In this document: positions 35,105 through 43,316 of the stretch, piece by piece
Layout of the letters: every line of letters starts with the position of its first letter
Position numbering within the stretch: the stretch's first letter is position 1
Source: Algoriphagus hitonicola
GTDB taxonomy: Bacteria; Bacteroidota; Bacteroidia; Cytophagales; Cyclobacteriaceae
DNA length: 64,000 bases
Assembly: GCF_900113375.1 (NCBI RefSeq)
Contig: NZ_FOPC01000001.1
Coordinates: forward strand, 310,001 to 374,000
Direction of reading: 5' to 3'
Translations under genes and position numbers: made by a program
The notes under the pieces: model-generated
The model's database searches: none
Told to the model about the DNA's origin: nothing
What the model saw: the letters and a program-made list of their open reading frames with translations, nothing else

Positions 35105-35150
35105 GTGAGTGAGGACACTCACAGCGGCGGAAGTAAGTGGGGACACTTAC
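35105..35150. repeat. Two 28-bp tandem hairpin repeats with compensatory changes
   Basis: Copy 1 is GTGAGTG-AGGA-CACTCAC (35105-35122) and copy 2 is GTAAGTG-GGGA-CACTTAC (35133-35150), 28 bases apart. The stem difference is compensated on both sides. Each copy is followed by ACAGCGGC-type sequence and a third AGCGGCTGAAG half-copy lies at about 35181. It sits between the convergent ctlX and purB genes and could be a dispersed repeat or terminator. Confidence 0.75.
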
Positions 35151-35248
35151 AGCGGCTGGATTGGTGAGATTTAAGACAACAGAGCGGCTGAAGCTTGCCT
35201 ACCGCCAACTGCCGACTTTTTCAGCTTTCCCACCTGATTTTTCGGCTA

Positions 35249-36592
35249 TTAAATCCCCGTGTAATTAAACGGCGTGATGACCTTCAATTCAGCCTTAACT
35301 TCATCCGACACATCTAATCCGTCAATAAACTCGGCAATGGATTTTTCGGTGATTTTGGTATTGGTTCGGGTCAAATCTTTCAAGGCTTCGTAAGGTTTTG
35401 GGAATCCTTCTCTTCGGAGAATCGTTTGAATGGCTTCCGCCACCACAGCCCAGTTATCTTCCAAATCCGCATCAATCGCCACCCGATTCAATTCTAATTT
35501 TCCCAGTCCTTTTTTCAATGATTCAAACGAAATCAACATATGGGCAAGCGGTACACCTATCGCCCGTAAAACCGTACTGTCCGTTAGGTCCCGTTGAAGT
35601 CTGGAAACCGGAAGTTTGGCAGCCAAATGCTCCAAAAGCGCATTGGCAATTCCCAAATTTCCCTCTGCATTTTCAAAATCGATCGGATTGACTTTGTGGG
35701 GCATGGCCGAGGAACCGATCTCTCCAGCTTTGATTTTTTGCTTGAAGTAGTTCATGGCGACGTATTGCCACACATCTTTCGAAAGATCTAAAAGAATCGT
35801 ATTAATCCGCTTGAGCCCATCAAAAATAGCCGCCAGATTATCGTAATGCTCAATCTGAGTCGTCGGGAATGAGCGGCTTAAACCCAAATATTTTTCCACA
35901 AAATGGTTGGCAAAATCATTCCATGGCTGATTGGGGTAGGCTACCACATGGGCATTCATATTTCCTGTCGCTCCGCCGAATTTTGCTGAAAAGGGAACTT
36001 GGGCCAAAAGCTCCAATTGTTTTTCCAAACGGGTTATAAAAACTTGGATTTCCTTTCCCAAGCGAGTAGGCGAAGCGGGCTGTCCATGGGTTTTGGCAAG
36101 CATGGGGATTTCACTCCATGCTTCAGCCTGAGCGGTGAGTTTCTGAATAACTTCATGCAGCTGAGGTAAAATCACCTTTTCCAGCCCATCTTTAAGCATC
36201 AGCGGTGTGGCGGTATTGTTGATGTCTTGGGAGGTCAGCCCAAAGTGGATAAACTCCTTATAGGCTTGCTGACCCAGCTCGTCAAATTTTTCCTTTAGAA
36301 AATACTCTACGGCTTTGACATCGTGATTGGTGGTTTTTTCGGTTTCTTTGATCCATTCGGCATCTTCCTGAGAAAAGTTTTTCACCATATTTCGAAGGGC
36401 CGAAAACAGATCGGTATCAAAATCCTGAAGTTGGGGAAGCGGTAATTCGCAGAGCGCGATGAAATATTCGACTTCCACATGAACCCGGTATTTGATCAGG
36501 GCAAATTCGGAAAAATAGCTTCTCAAAGGGATGGTTTTGGCAGCGTATCGGCCATCTACAGGGCTAATAGCACTCAGTGCATTCAATTCCAT
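35249..36592 (-). CDS. purB: Adenylosuccinate lyase
   Basis: Cytoplasmic enzyme of purine synthesis that cleaves SAICAR to AICAR and adenylosuccinate to AMP plus fumarate. The fumarase/aspartase superfamily signature GSSAMPHKVNP lies at about 293-303, with KTHGQPASP at 167-175 carrying the catalytic His170. The 447-residue length is standard, and the PurB-type NPIDFENAEGN extension is present. It is monocistronic. The 218-base gap upstream holds only an AT-rich promoter region shared with the divergent reductase gene. Confidence 0.97.
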   Translation of the reverse strand: MELNALSAISPVDGRYAAKTIPLRSYFSEFALIKYRVHVEVEYFIALCELPLPQLQDFDTDLFSALRNMVKNFSQEDAEWIKETEKTTNHDVKAVEYFLKEKFDELGQQAYKEFIHFGLTSQDINNTATPLMLKDGLEKVILPQLHEVIQKLTAQAEAWSEIPMLAKTHGQPASPTRLGKEIQVFITRLEKQLELLAQVPFSAKFGGATGNMNAHVVAYPNQPWNDFANHFVEKYLGLSRSFPTTQIEHYDNLAAIFDGLKRINTILLDLSKDVWQYVAMNYFKQKIKAGEIGSSAMPHKVNPIDFENAEGNLGIANALLEHLAAKLPVSRLQRDLTDSTVLRAIGVPLAHMLISFESLKKGLGKLELNRVAIDADLEDNWAVVAEAIQTILRREGFPKPYEALKDLTRTNTKITEKSIAEFIDGLDVSDEVKAELKVITPFNYTGI

Positions 36593-36774
36593 GGGTATCT
36601 AGTTAGTGCCTATTGGCTCAGGGGGTTTTTAATTCAGGCTGCAATTTAGGGCAAAGCCTGCAAATTCGCCCGCTCACCGAAAGAATAATCCTCCTAAGGC
36701 AAACTTACTTTCTGCTTTTTGGGTTTTGTTTCTGAATTTCTCGGGTTTGGGGCAGATTAATCTTTCCAAGCCCT

Positions 36775-36782
36775 TAATTTTG
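36775..36782 (+). promoter_or_regulatory. Bacteroidota -7 promoter element before the PaaE-like gene
   Basis: TAATTTTG is an exact TAnnTTTG match, 28 bases upstream of the start codon. A TTTG at 36746-36749 could be the -33 element, but the 25-base spacer is longer than usual. Confidence 0.45.
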
Positions 36783-36810
36783 CACCTGAATAAAAGAATC
36801 CAATTTTCGA

Positions 36811-37914
36811 ATGTTCAATTTATTTAAGAAGAAAAAGGAGGAAGTGAAAAAGACATCCTTTCTCCCGCTGAAGGTACGTGAGGTAGTCAGAGAAACGCCG
36901 GATACGGTGAGTATTTATTTTGAGCAGCCGGAGCCAGCTATGGATTACAAGCCGGGTCAATTTTTGACTTTGGTGATGGATTTTGAGGGCAAAGAAGATC
37001 GCAGGTCTTACAGTCTCTGTACTTCTCCGTTTGTGGATCCCTTTCCCGGTATTTCCGTCAAGCGGGTGACAGGTGGCTTATTTTCCAATTTTCTCAATGA
37101 GAAAGTTTTTCCCGGCAAAACCATCAACGTACTTCCCCCGATGGGGAATTTTACGGTAGATTTTCATTCGAAAAATCAGCGCCATTACATCATGGTTGCA
37201 GGTGGAAGCGGGATCACTCCGATCATGGGAATATTGAAATCTGTATTGGTCAATGAACCCAATTCCATCGTTACGTTGATCTATTGCAGTCGTAACGAAA
37301 ATCAGATTATTTTCAAAAACCAACTGGAAATGCTCGCTAAGGCGAATCCAGAACGCTTAAAAGTGAAGCATAACCTCAGTCAACCTTCAGATTCCTGGAA
37401 AGGATTTAAGGGGCGATTGAATAAAGACTCCTTCCGAAGCCTGGTGAGTCTAGCCGAATACGAACAGCGGTATGAGGAAATCTATTTCCTTTGCGGTCCG
37501 GATGGTATTATGAATACGGCCAAAGAAGTCTTGATGGAGCAGGGAGTCGATGAGGCCCGGATTCATGAAGAAAGTTTTTATTCGGCTGCCGCTGAGCAGG
37601 CTAAACTCGAAGCTAAGGCTGGAGTGACTAAGGGGCTTTTGACCCGAGATGTAAAAATCATATTGGAAGGCGAAGAGCACATGATTACGGTGGATCCTTC
37701 CAAGACGATTTTGGAAGCGGGATTGGAGCAGGGGTTGAATATGCCTTATAGCTGCCAAAGTGGACTTTGCACGGCATGTAGAGGGAGAGTTTTACAAGGC
37801 CAAGTGAAAATGGATGAGGATGCGGGGTTGAGTAAAAATGAAATCGATGAGGGTTTTATCTTGTGTTGTTCCTCAAGGGCAGCTTCGGATGATATCCAAA
37901 TTACCATAGAATAA
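36811..37914 (+). CDS. PaaE-like ferredoxin-NADP reductase with C-terminal 2Fe-2S domain
   Basis: Three-domain flavin reductase passing electrons from NAD(P)H through FAD to a fused plant-type ferredoxin. The FAD site RRSYSLCTS is near 68-76, the nucleotide site AGGSGITP near 130-137, and the iron-sulfur ligands are Cys315, Cys320, Cys323 and Cys353 (CxxxxCxxC...C). Similar proteins feed phenylacetyl-CoA epoxidase or other oxygenases. No oxygenase gene is adjacent, so the partner is unknown. An exact -7 box lies upstream. It is followed 11 bases later by a small membrane protein, probably co-transcribed. Confidence 0.93.
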   Translation: MFNLFKKKKEEVKKTSFLPLKVREVVRETPDTVSIYFEQPEPAMDYKPGQFLTLVMDFEGKEDRRSYSLCTSPFVDPFPGISVKRVTGGLFSNFLNEKVFPGKTINVLPPMGNFTVDFHSKNQRHYIMVAGGSGITPIMGILKSVLVNEPNSIVTLIYCSRNENQIIFKNQLEMLAKANPERLKVKHNLSQPSDSWKGFKGRLNKDSFRSLVSLAEYEQRYEEIYFLCGPDGIMNTAKEVLMEQGVDEARIHEESFYSAAAEQAKLEAKAGVTKGLLTRDVKIILEGEEHMITVDPSKTILEAGLEQGLNMPYSCQSGLCTACRGRVLQGQVKMDEDAGLSKNEIDEGFILCCSSRAASDDIQITIE

Positions 37915-37925
37915 TACCTGCTATT

Positions 37926-38414
37926 TTGACTAACGAAGAACTCAAAAAATCCTACCATAAACTGGAGCAGTTGGTCTTGATTCTGATGATCCTTGCTTTA
38001 CCGATTTTTGGGATGGTTTACTTGTATTTTATTTCTGGAAATCTTAACTGGAACCTACCCCAACTCCCCGGTTTTGTTAATGGGTTGCTTGTGGGATTTA
38101 GCATTGGTCTTCTGGTGGCTCAGTATGTTAAGTTTCATCAGGATGTTAAAGCAGGAAAGGGCTCACCGGATTTAATGGAAAAAGTCTCGGTTTACATCCA
38201 TTCGACACGAATTCGGTTTTATTTCCTTTTTTTAACCTCTCTGATTTGCGCCATTGGCTTGTTGTTTTTCAAAAGCGAAATTTATGTGGTGCTATTTGCG
38301 GTAGCCTTGGTTTTTTTTTCTTTGGCAAAACCTACTCCAGATCGAATCAAGCGGCTATTTCGGCTTAATAAAGAAGATGCGGAGTTTGTTCGGCTGATTT
38401 CCAGACCGGACTGA
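37926..38414 (+). CDS. Four-helix membrane protein, unknown
   Basis: A 162-residue protein with about four transmembrane helices (near 16-34, 48-66, 98-114 and 116-134). The only reasonable start is the TTG at 37926, which gives the natural N-terminus MTNEELKKSYHKLEQLVLIL; the first internal ATG would cut the first helix. It follows the PaaE-like gene by 11 bases and is closed by a strong terminator. The family was not recognised and there are no catalytic residues. Confidence 0.7.
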   Translation: MTNEELKKSYHKLEQLVLILMILALPIFGMVYLYFISGNLNWNLPQLPGFVNGLLVGFSIGLLVAQYVKFHQDVKAGKGSPDLMEKVSVYIHSTRIRFYFLFLTSLICAIGLLFFKSEIYVVLFAVALVFFSLAKPTPDRIKRLFRLNKEDAEFVRLISRPD

Positions 38415-38431
38415 TAGAGTGATAAAATGAT

Positions 38432-38466
38432 AAAAGCCCCGATTTCATTTTGAATTCGGGGCTTTT
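38432..38466. terminator. Bidirectional intrinsic terminator
   Basis: Perfect 11-bp arms AAAAGCCCCGA and TCGGGGCTTTT with a 13-base loop, lying between the convergent membrane-protein and DUF4097 genes. The A-run and T-run flanks allow it to serve both strands. Confidence 0.9.
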
Positions 38467-38485
38467 CTATTTGGGAAAATCAGCC

Positions 38486-39409
38486 TTAATTCTCAATCAC
38501 AATGGATCCGGAAGTGATGTTTCCTTTGATGGAATTTGAGGAATTGTTGTTGATTTCTAGGGTTTTTCCGGTGGAGATATTTCCCACTGTTAGATTTCCC
38601 GAAGAGGCTCTTAGATCAAAATTAAAATCCTTGAGATTGGAAGTGGTTTTTACCCGGAAGTTTCCAGAAGATCCACTGAAAGAAGTATTGGCCCCTAAGC
38701 CGGCATTTTCTGCCCGGACATTACCAGAAGTGAAGCGAAGACGTCCGAGCTCTCCTACATCCGTAAGCCTTGCATTACCAGAGGTCAATTCTACCTCAAC
38801 GGCTCCTTTGATAGTTTCTGCGGTCAGCGAACCACTGGTAGATTCATAGGTGAGACTACCATCTACATCACTGATGTCCGCATTACCAGAAGTCATGTAA
38901 GCGGCGACACTTCCGCTGACTCCATCGACTTGAATAGATCCAGAAGTGGCTCTCAAATCTAAATCCCCCTGGAGGTTTTGTGCAGAGATCCTTCCTGAAG
39001 TGACGCTGAGCTTGGTCAGATCTTGAGATACGTTTTGCACCTCGAGATTTCCAGAGCTGTTTTTTATTTGGATATTGATATTTTCGGGTCCGGTGATGTT
39101 GATGAATCCCTTACTTCGGTTGTTCCAAGAGTAGTTTCCGGATTCTCGCTTGTAAGAGATCTTTAGGACATCCCCGAGGGTCACAAACACGATATCCTGT
39201 CGATCATCATTTGACTGAAGAAATGCCTCTACATGCACGACATCTGATCCACCGACGTAGCTAACATCCAGCCAGCCTCCTGATACTTCGATCGTTTTAA
39301 TTCCTGGGTAATCCTTGTCCACATCGACAAGGACTTCTTGGGCTTGACTGATAGTCCCCAGTAGGAGAAATAGTCCTAGAAGAGATGAGAATTTTAGAAG
39401 GTGTTTCAT
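38486..39409 (-). CDS. DUF4097-type beta-helix protein, secreted
   Basis: A 307-residue exported protein (signal peptide 1-23, ending SQAQ) made of short beta repeats with the recurring TSGN/SSGN/TSGS turn, for example VTSGRISAQN, YMTSGNADIS, LTSGNARLTD, FTSGNVRAEN. This is the DUF4097/DUF4098 repeating pattern, predicted to form a right-handed beta-helix. It is the last gene of the sigma-factor operon, 8 bases after the second barrel gene. Its role is unknown but the context suggests envelope stress or surface structure. Confidence 0.8.
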   Translation of the reverse strand: MKHLLKFSSLLGLFLLLGTISQAQEVLVDVDKDYPGIKTIEVSGGWLDVSYVGGSDVVHVEAFLQSNDDRQDIVFVTLGDVLKISYKRESGNYSWNNRSKGFINITGPENINIQIKNSSGNLEVQNVSQDLTKLSVTSGRISAQNLQGDLDLRATSGSIQVDGVSGSVAAYMTSGNADISDVDGSLTYESTSGSLTAETIKGAVEVELTSGNARLTDVGELGRLRFTSGNVRAENAGLGANTSFSGSSGNFRVKTTSNLKDFNFDLRASSGNLTVGNISTGKTLEINNNSSNSIKGNITSGSIVIEN

Positions 39410-39417
39410 GGGATGGA

Positions 39418-40203
39418 TTATTTAAAGATTAAACCAAAGCTAAAGGCATTCACATCGGGACCTTTCCCGGTCTCGAAAAGTGAATTAGCGTCATAATTGA
39501 AATAAAGATCCACGTCACCAATTCCGATTTCCGCGCGGGGGCCGTAGCGGAGATTGCTGACGTACATGTTTGATTTGGTGAAGATTTTTTCTTTGTTCCC
39601 ATCCAAATCATCATAAACAAATTTTCCTCGTCCACCGATTCGAAGTCCCGCAAATCCACCGACACCGATTCTGACTTTGCCGTTGTTAGTCAATACCGTG
39701 GGCACCAAAGTTAAATTAGCAAAAGAGGCCGAGAGTTTGGATTTGGTACCGACTCCTTCAGTGAACTCATTGAAAACCAATCCGTCAGCTGTGCGATCGA
39801 TAAATAGCTTTCGGTCTTCCAACTTAAAATTATACCAGGAGACGCCAATTCCGGTTTTCAAATGAAAGTTTTTGCTTGCACGATAATTCCCCACATAGTT
39901 TAGTCCCACATTCCAACTTCCCCAAGGCTTCACTTGAGGAATATTGTCAGTTGGCGCCCAGATGTTGATTCCTAGATCGGTTTCCATTCCACTTTGAAAT
40001 TTGGTGGATTTTCGGGAAAATTCCGGTTTGGGTTCGTCAGGTGTGGAAAAAGCATAGGATTTGGTTCCATCGTCATATTTTTCCATGTACCAATTGAGTC
40101 CCAAAAACCGGGATTCCTTAGTTTTTACGACTGTTTTTTCTTGTGCCAAAGCGAATTGGCTAGTCAAAGCAATCAATAATAATAGGGATGAAAAATTTTT
40201 CAT
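39418..40203 (-). CDS. Outer-membrane beta-barrel protein, paralogue B
   Basis: A 261-residue exported protein; the ATG at 40203 starts a good signal peptide (ending FALAQ), while the longer reading from a TTG at 40212 is not needed. The body has Gly/aromatic strands (GSWNVGLNYVGNY, LKTGIGVSWYNFKLEDR, YGPRAEIGIGDVDLYFNYD). It is clearly related to the preceding gene over the barrel region but lacks its N-terminal acidic domain. Likely a small porin-like or structural barrel. Member of the ECF operon. Confidence 0.72.
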   Translation of the reverse strand: MKNFSSLLLLIALTSQFALAQEKTVVKTKESRFLGLNWYMEKYDDGTKSYAFSTPDEPKPEFSRKSTKFQSGMETDLGINIWAPTDNIPQVKPWGSWNVGLNYVGNYRASKNFHLKTGIGVSWYNFKLEDRKLFIDRTADGLVFNEFTEGVGTKSKLSASFANLTLVPTVLTNNGKVRIGVGGFAGLRIGGRGKFVYDDLDGNKEKIFTKSNMYVSNLRYGPRAEIGIGDVDLYFNYDANSLFETGKGPDVNAFSFGLIFK

Positions 40204-40267
40204 AATAAACAAATTAGTTGGTTTAGTTTCTTTTAGGGAATGGGGAGGAGGGAGTCCTCCCTAGGTT

Positions 40268-41305
40268 TTAAAATACTATTCCGAAGGTGATGGGGTGAAG
40301 TTCCGGACCTTTCACCTCTTGGAAGAGTTCATTCAAATCATAGGTGGTAAAGAAGGTCACCCGCCCGACACCTACTTCACCTCTGACACCATATCGGAAA
40401 TTATTGAGGTAGAGGCCGGTGTTTTGCTTATCTTTTTTGCGACCTGAGCCTTCGTACTCTCGATAGACATACTTGGATTGACCCCCAAGTCTGTATCCTG
40501 CATAAGGTCCTGCAGCGATTCGGAAACCTCGTCGACCGTTATCTTTCATTTTTCCAAAATCCAATTCCAGTAAAGTCATGGCAGTGATGTAGGAGGCGGA
40601 GATTTTACTTTTGAATCCATTCACGTCGGTTCGCTGTGCGAAGTCGATTCCTCCCAATCCGCGGGTAGCTTGATAGTCGCGGTTTTCAAATTTGAAATTG
40701 TACCATTGGAAGCCCAATCCAAAGTTCCAGTGAAAACCTCTGGAAATCCGTTGGGAAGCCATCCAGTTGAGACCGATATTCCAGCTGCCCCAGCCTTTGA
40801 CTGCATAAGGGTTTTCGGAGGTGGGAAAACTGCCGCTAGGGGTGAGGTAATTGGAGATTCCGATGTCTGTGTTGAAATAGGTTCTAAAAACCGGGTCTTT
40901 ATCTTTCTTTTCACCGCTTTCGATTTTCACTCGGGTATTTTCCCCATTTTCGTCCACATAGACACGCATCTTGCCGATGTTGACTTCGGTTTCTCCGCCA
41001 TTTTCTCTCACGCGGACGATTTCTTTGGAGCTGCCGTCTTTCTTTTTGATTTCTACGATGGTCAACTCACCGGTATCTTCATTTTCTTGAAGGTCGAGAG
41101 AGGCGATGATTTCATTGATATTCATCATTTTCAGCTTTTCAAAATCTTCCTTGTTCTCGACGATGATGACTACTTTTCCGGATTTTCCGAATTCTATGAT
41201 TACAGAATCTTTGTTGATCTGATGATCTGCGATGGAGTGCAGATCAGAGGCAAAGGCAACATGCACCAGCGCCATCATACAAATTAATAACAGGTATTTT
41301 TTCAT
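40268..41305 (-). CDS. Outer-membrane beta-barrel protein, paralogue A with N-terminal domain
   Basis: A 345-residue exported protein with signal peptide (1-19, ending VAFAS). After about 110 residues of charged, beta-rich sequence (EFGKSGKVVIIVENKEDFEK) comes a barrel region aligned by eye to the next gene: GSWNIGLNW, FGLGFQWYNFKFENR, RYGVRGEVGVGRVTFFTTYD. The two look like a tandem duplication with domain gain or loss. It lies 33 bases after the anti-sigma gene. Function unknown; possibly a target of the local sigma factor. Confidence 0.72.
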   Translation of the reverse strand: MKKYLLLICMMALVHVAFASDLHSIADHQINKDSVIIEFGKSGKVVIIVENKEDFEKLKMMNINEIIASLDLQENEDTGELTIVEIKKKDGSSKEIVRVRENGGETEVNIGKMRVYVDENGENTRVKIESGEKKDKDPVFRTYFNTDIGISNYLTPSGSFPTSENPYAVKGWGSWNIGLNWMASQRISRGFHWNFGLGFQWYNFKFENRDYQATRGLGGIDFAQRTDVNGFKSKISASYITAMTLLELDFGKMKDNGRRGFRIAAGPYAGYRLGGQSKYVYREYEGSGRKKDKQNTGLYLNNFRYGVRGEVGVGRVTFFTTYDLNELFQEVKGPELHPITFGIVF

Positions 41306-41338
41306 GATTTCTTTCCCTTTGGTGGGTTGGTGATTTGA

Positions 41339-42121
41339 TTAAGGCTTTTGGCTGGCGCGTTCTTTTTTGGAAGTAAGCCTTGCATACAAGCCGTTTTTGG
41401 CATCTTGAAGGTTGGCAAAGAGGTCTACCTTTTCAGTTAATCCTTCCAGTTGATCCACGGTTTTTCCCAGATTGGCTACGAGTCCTTTATTGTCCTTGAG
41501 TCCATCGGAGCGAATGGTTACCGTGTATGCTGGCTTCTCTGGGCTTACTGGATTCAGTTCGGCAATTGTCGGATTGCTTGGAACAGTTTTAAGTTCAGGT
41601 AGATTTTTTTCTACAAATAGGGGCTCGCTTTTATTTCGGATAATCGCCGATTTTTCATCAGATACGGTTTCCTCTTTTTTATCCGCTTCAGCGAGTAGAT
41701 TATTCGTCGCTGGAGTTTTGAAATTCGCAGAAGACTGATTTTCCTCGGCAGGTTTTACTGTTTTTTCCGACTGTTTAGAATCGGATTTGAGCTCTGAATC
41801 GATCACGTCCGGGTTTTCCTCGACTTTAGGCGTTTCCACTTGTTCGAAACTTGTCGAAGGACTCTCTAAAGCTGGATTTTGCTCTTCGGAGGCCAGAAGA
41901 TCTTCTTTTTTTATCGTTGAATCATTGCTCCAAAAGAGTGCTCCGACGCTCAACAAAACCAAGATGACCGCGGCTGCTGCCCAGAGGAATCCGCGATTTT
42001 TTCGGGGTTGGGAAGGCAGTTGGTTTTCGAGTCTTTCCCAGGCAAGTGCGCTGGGCTTTTCTTCGTGATTCTCCAGTTTTTGCCGGAAAATCTTATCCAT
42101 ATTTTTTGATTGATTAGCCAT
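41339..42121 (-). CDS. Putative anti-sigma factor (single-pass membrane protein)
   Basis: A 260-residue protein with a cytoplasmic N-terminus (MDKIFRQKLENHEEKPSALA is the usual opening of Bacteroidota ECF-linked anti-sigma proteins), one transmembrane helix (about 46-65) and a long Ser/Glu/Lys-rich periplasmic region. The ATG at 42121 overlaps the sigma-factor stop by 8 bases, which supports coupling; the upstream TTG is unlikely. It has no zinc-finger ZAS motif. It would hold the sigma factor at the membrane until an envelope signal arrives; this role is inferred from position and topology. Confidence 0.75.
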   Translation of the reverse strand: MANQSKNMDKIFRQKLENHEEKPSALAWERLENQLPSQPRKNRGFLWAAAAVILVLLSVGALFWSNDSTIKKEDLLASEEQNPALESPSTSFEQVETPKVEENPDVIDSELKSDSKQSEKTVKPAEENQSSANFKTPATNNLLAEADKKEETVSDEKSAIIRNKSEPLFVEKNLPELKTVPSNPTIAELNPVSPEKPAYTVTIRSDGLKDNKGLVANLGKTVDQLEGLTEKVDLFANLQDAKNGLYARLTSKKERASQKP

Positions 42122-42683
42122 TGATTCTCCTTTCGTTGAGGTTTTGGGCAATAATTTTTTCCTTAAGGGTATTTCTCGCGCGATTGAGCTGGGATTTAGA
42201 AGTGCTTTCGGAGATGCCCAGCATTTCTCCGATTTCCTGATGCGAATAGCCCTCTAAAATGTAGAGGTTGAAAACGGTCCGATAGCCCACCGGAAGATTC
42301 TTAATCAGCTCCATGAGGTCAGCAGCTTCCAAATGGTTGAGCTCATACTGCTGATCTTCATACTGACTTTCATTTTCCATATTCACCTCCATCATCAAGT
42401 GGCGGTTGCTCCTGAGTTTCATCAGTGCCTGAGTGACGACGATTCGCTTCATCCATCCTTCGAAGCTTCCCTTTTGCTCAAACTGAGGCAGCTTCTCAAA
42501 GATTTTCATAAAGCTCTCGATCATCACGTCCTCGGCATGCTCCCGATCCTTGAGGTAGCGGATGCAGATGGCAAGAAATTTCCCCGAATAGGTATCATAC
42601 AGGTGTCGCTGCGCACTGCGATCGCCTTTGAGACATGCTTGGATTAATCCTGGTTCGGAAGAAAAGTCGAGTCTGGTAAACAT
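42114..42683 (-). CDS. ECF-type RNA polymerase sigma factor
   Basis: Sigma-70 family, group 4 (ECF) factor of 189 residues. Region 2 is at about 24-90 (FLAICIRYLKDREHAEDVMIE with the DAxDL-like segment) and region 4 with its HTH at about 128-175 (YSHQEIGEMLGISESTSKSQ). It leads a five-gene operon, all on the minus strand with gaps of at most 64 bases: sigma, membrane anti-sigma, two related barrels and a DUF4097 protein. That suggests an autoregulated envelope response. The 151-base upstream gap holds a promoter region without a clear repeat. Confidence 0.93.
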   Translation of the reverse strand: MFTRLDFSSEPGLIQACLKGDRSAQRHLYDTYSGKFLAICIRYLKDREHAEDVMIESFMKIFEKLPQFEQKGSFEGWMKRIVVTQALMKLRSNRHLMMEVNMENESQYEDQQYELNHLEAADLMELIKNLPVGYRTVFNLYILEGYSHQEIGEMLGISESTSKSQLNRARNTLKEKIIAQNLNERRING

Positions 42684-42834
42684 TCCGTTTTATGCTTTCA
42701 AATAGGTAGATGTCCTTTGGTTAAAAATCGTTGCATGGAATATTAAAAAATCTGAAAAAAAATATAAAAAGCTGTAAATCAAAGTGATAAATTTTTGATT
42801 CTTGGATAGGATTAATGCATCCCCTTCCTGCTCG

Positions 42835-43302
42835 CTAATAGGCTGCCTTATAATTGACCAAAATGTTCAGTTCGGACCAGTTGCCTTTTTCCACTTGAAT
42901 GGGCTGAATATTTCCGTTTAGATCAAAACTATTGGCAAAAAGCCCGTCTTCTTCTTGCGTAAATACCGAATACTGTCCCGGGGCCAATTCCACTTCAAAA
43001 TTTCCCTCTTCATCGGATTCTACTTCAGCGATGGGTTTTCCATCAACTGCGGTAAAAAGGCTGTTTTCCATCTTGGTATCGGAGATTTTGGTCAAGGGGT
43101 AAATGATGATTTTTCGTTGGATTGGTTCACCAGTTTTGCGTTCGGGAGCAGCCTCTCCTTCTTCGCTGATCATCGGCATTTGATTGCCTTCTATCCAAGT
43201 GACTTGTCCTTTAATTCCCTGTCCTTTACTTTTCATGGTTTTGCATTGAGAAAATAATACTACCGTTAGGCTTAAGGTCAGAATTGTCAAAAATTGCTTC
43301 AT
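42835..43302 (-). CDS. Carboxypeptidase-regulatory-like domain lipoprotein
   Basis: A 155-residue lipoprotein with signal LTVVLFSQC (acylated Cys20). The mature part GQVTWIEGNQMP ... VESDEEGNFEVELAPGQYSVF is a small beta-sandwich of the carboxypeptidase regulatory/transthyretin-like type, an accessory fold without activity of its own. It lies 14 bases after the beta-CASP nuclease gene and could be co-transcribed, although the functional link is not evident. Confidence 0.7.
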   Translation of the reverse strand: MKQFLTILTLSLTVVLFSQCKTMKSKGQGIKGQVTWIEGNQMPMISEEGEAAPERKTGEPIQRKIIIYPLTKISDTKMENSLFTAVDGKPIAEVESDEEGNFEVELAPGQYSVFTQEEDGLFANSFDLNGNIQPIQVEKGNWSELNILVNYKAAY

Positions 43303-43316
43303 CGTGATTTTTTCTT

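Noticed and set aside
34184..35146. Long minus-strand frame opposite ctlX
   Set aside because: The plus-strand product has the full amidinotransferase motif set; the antisense product has none.
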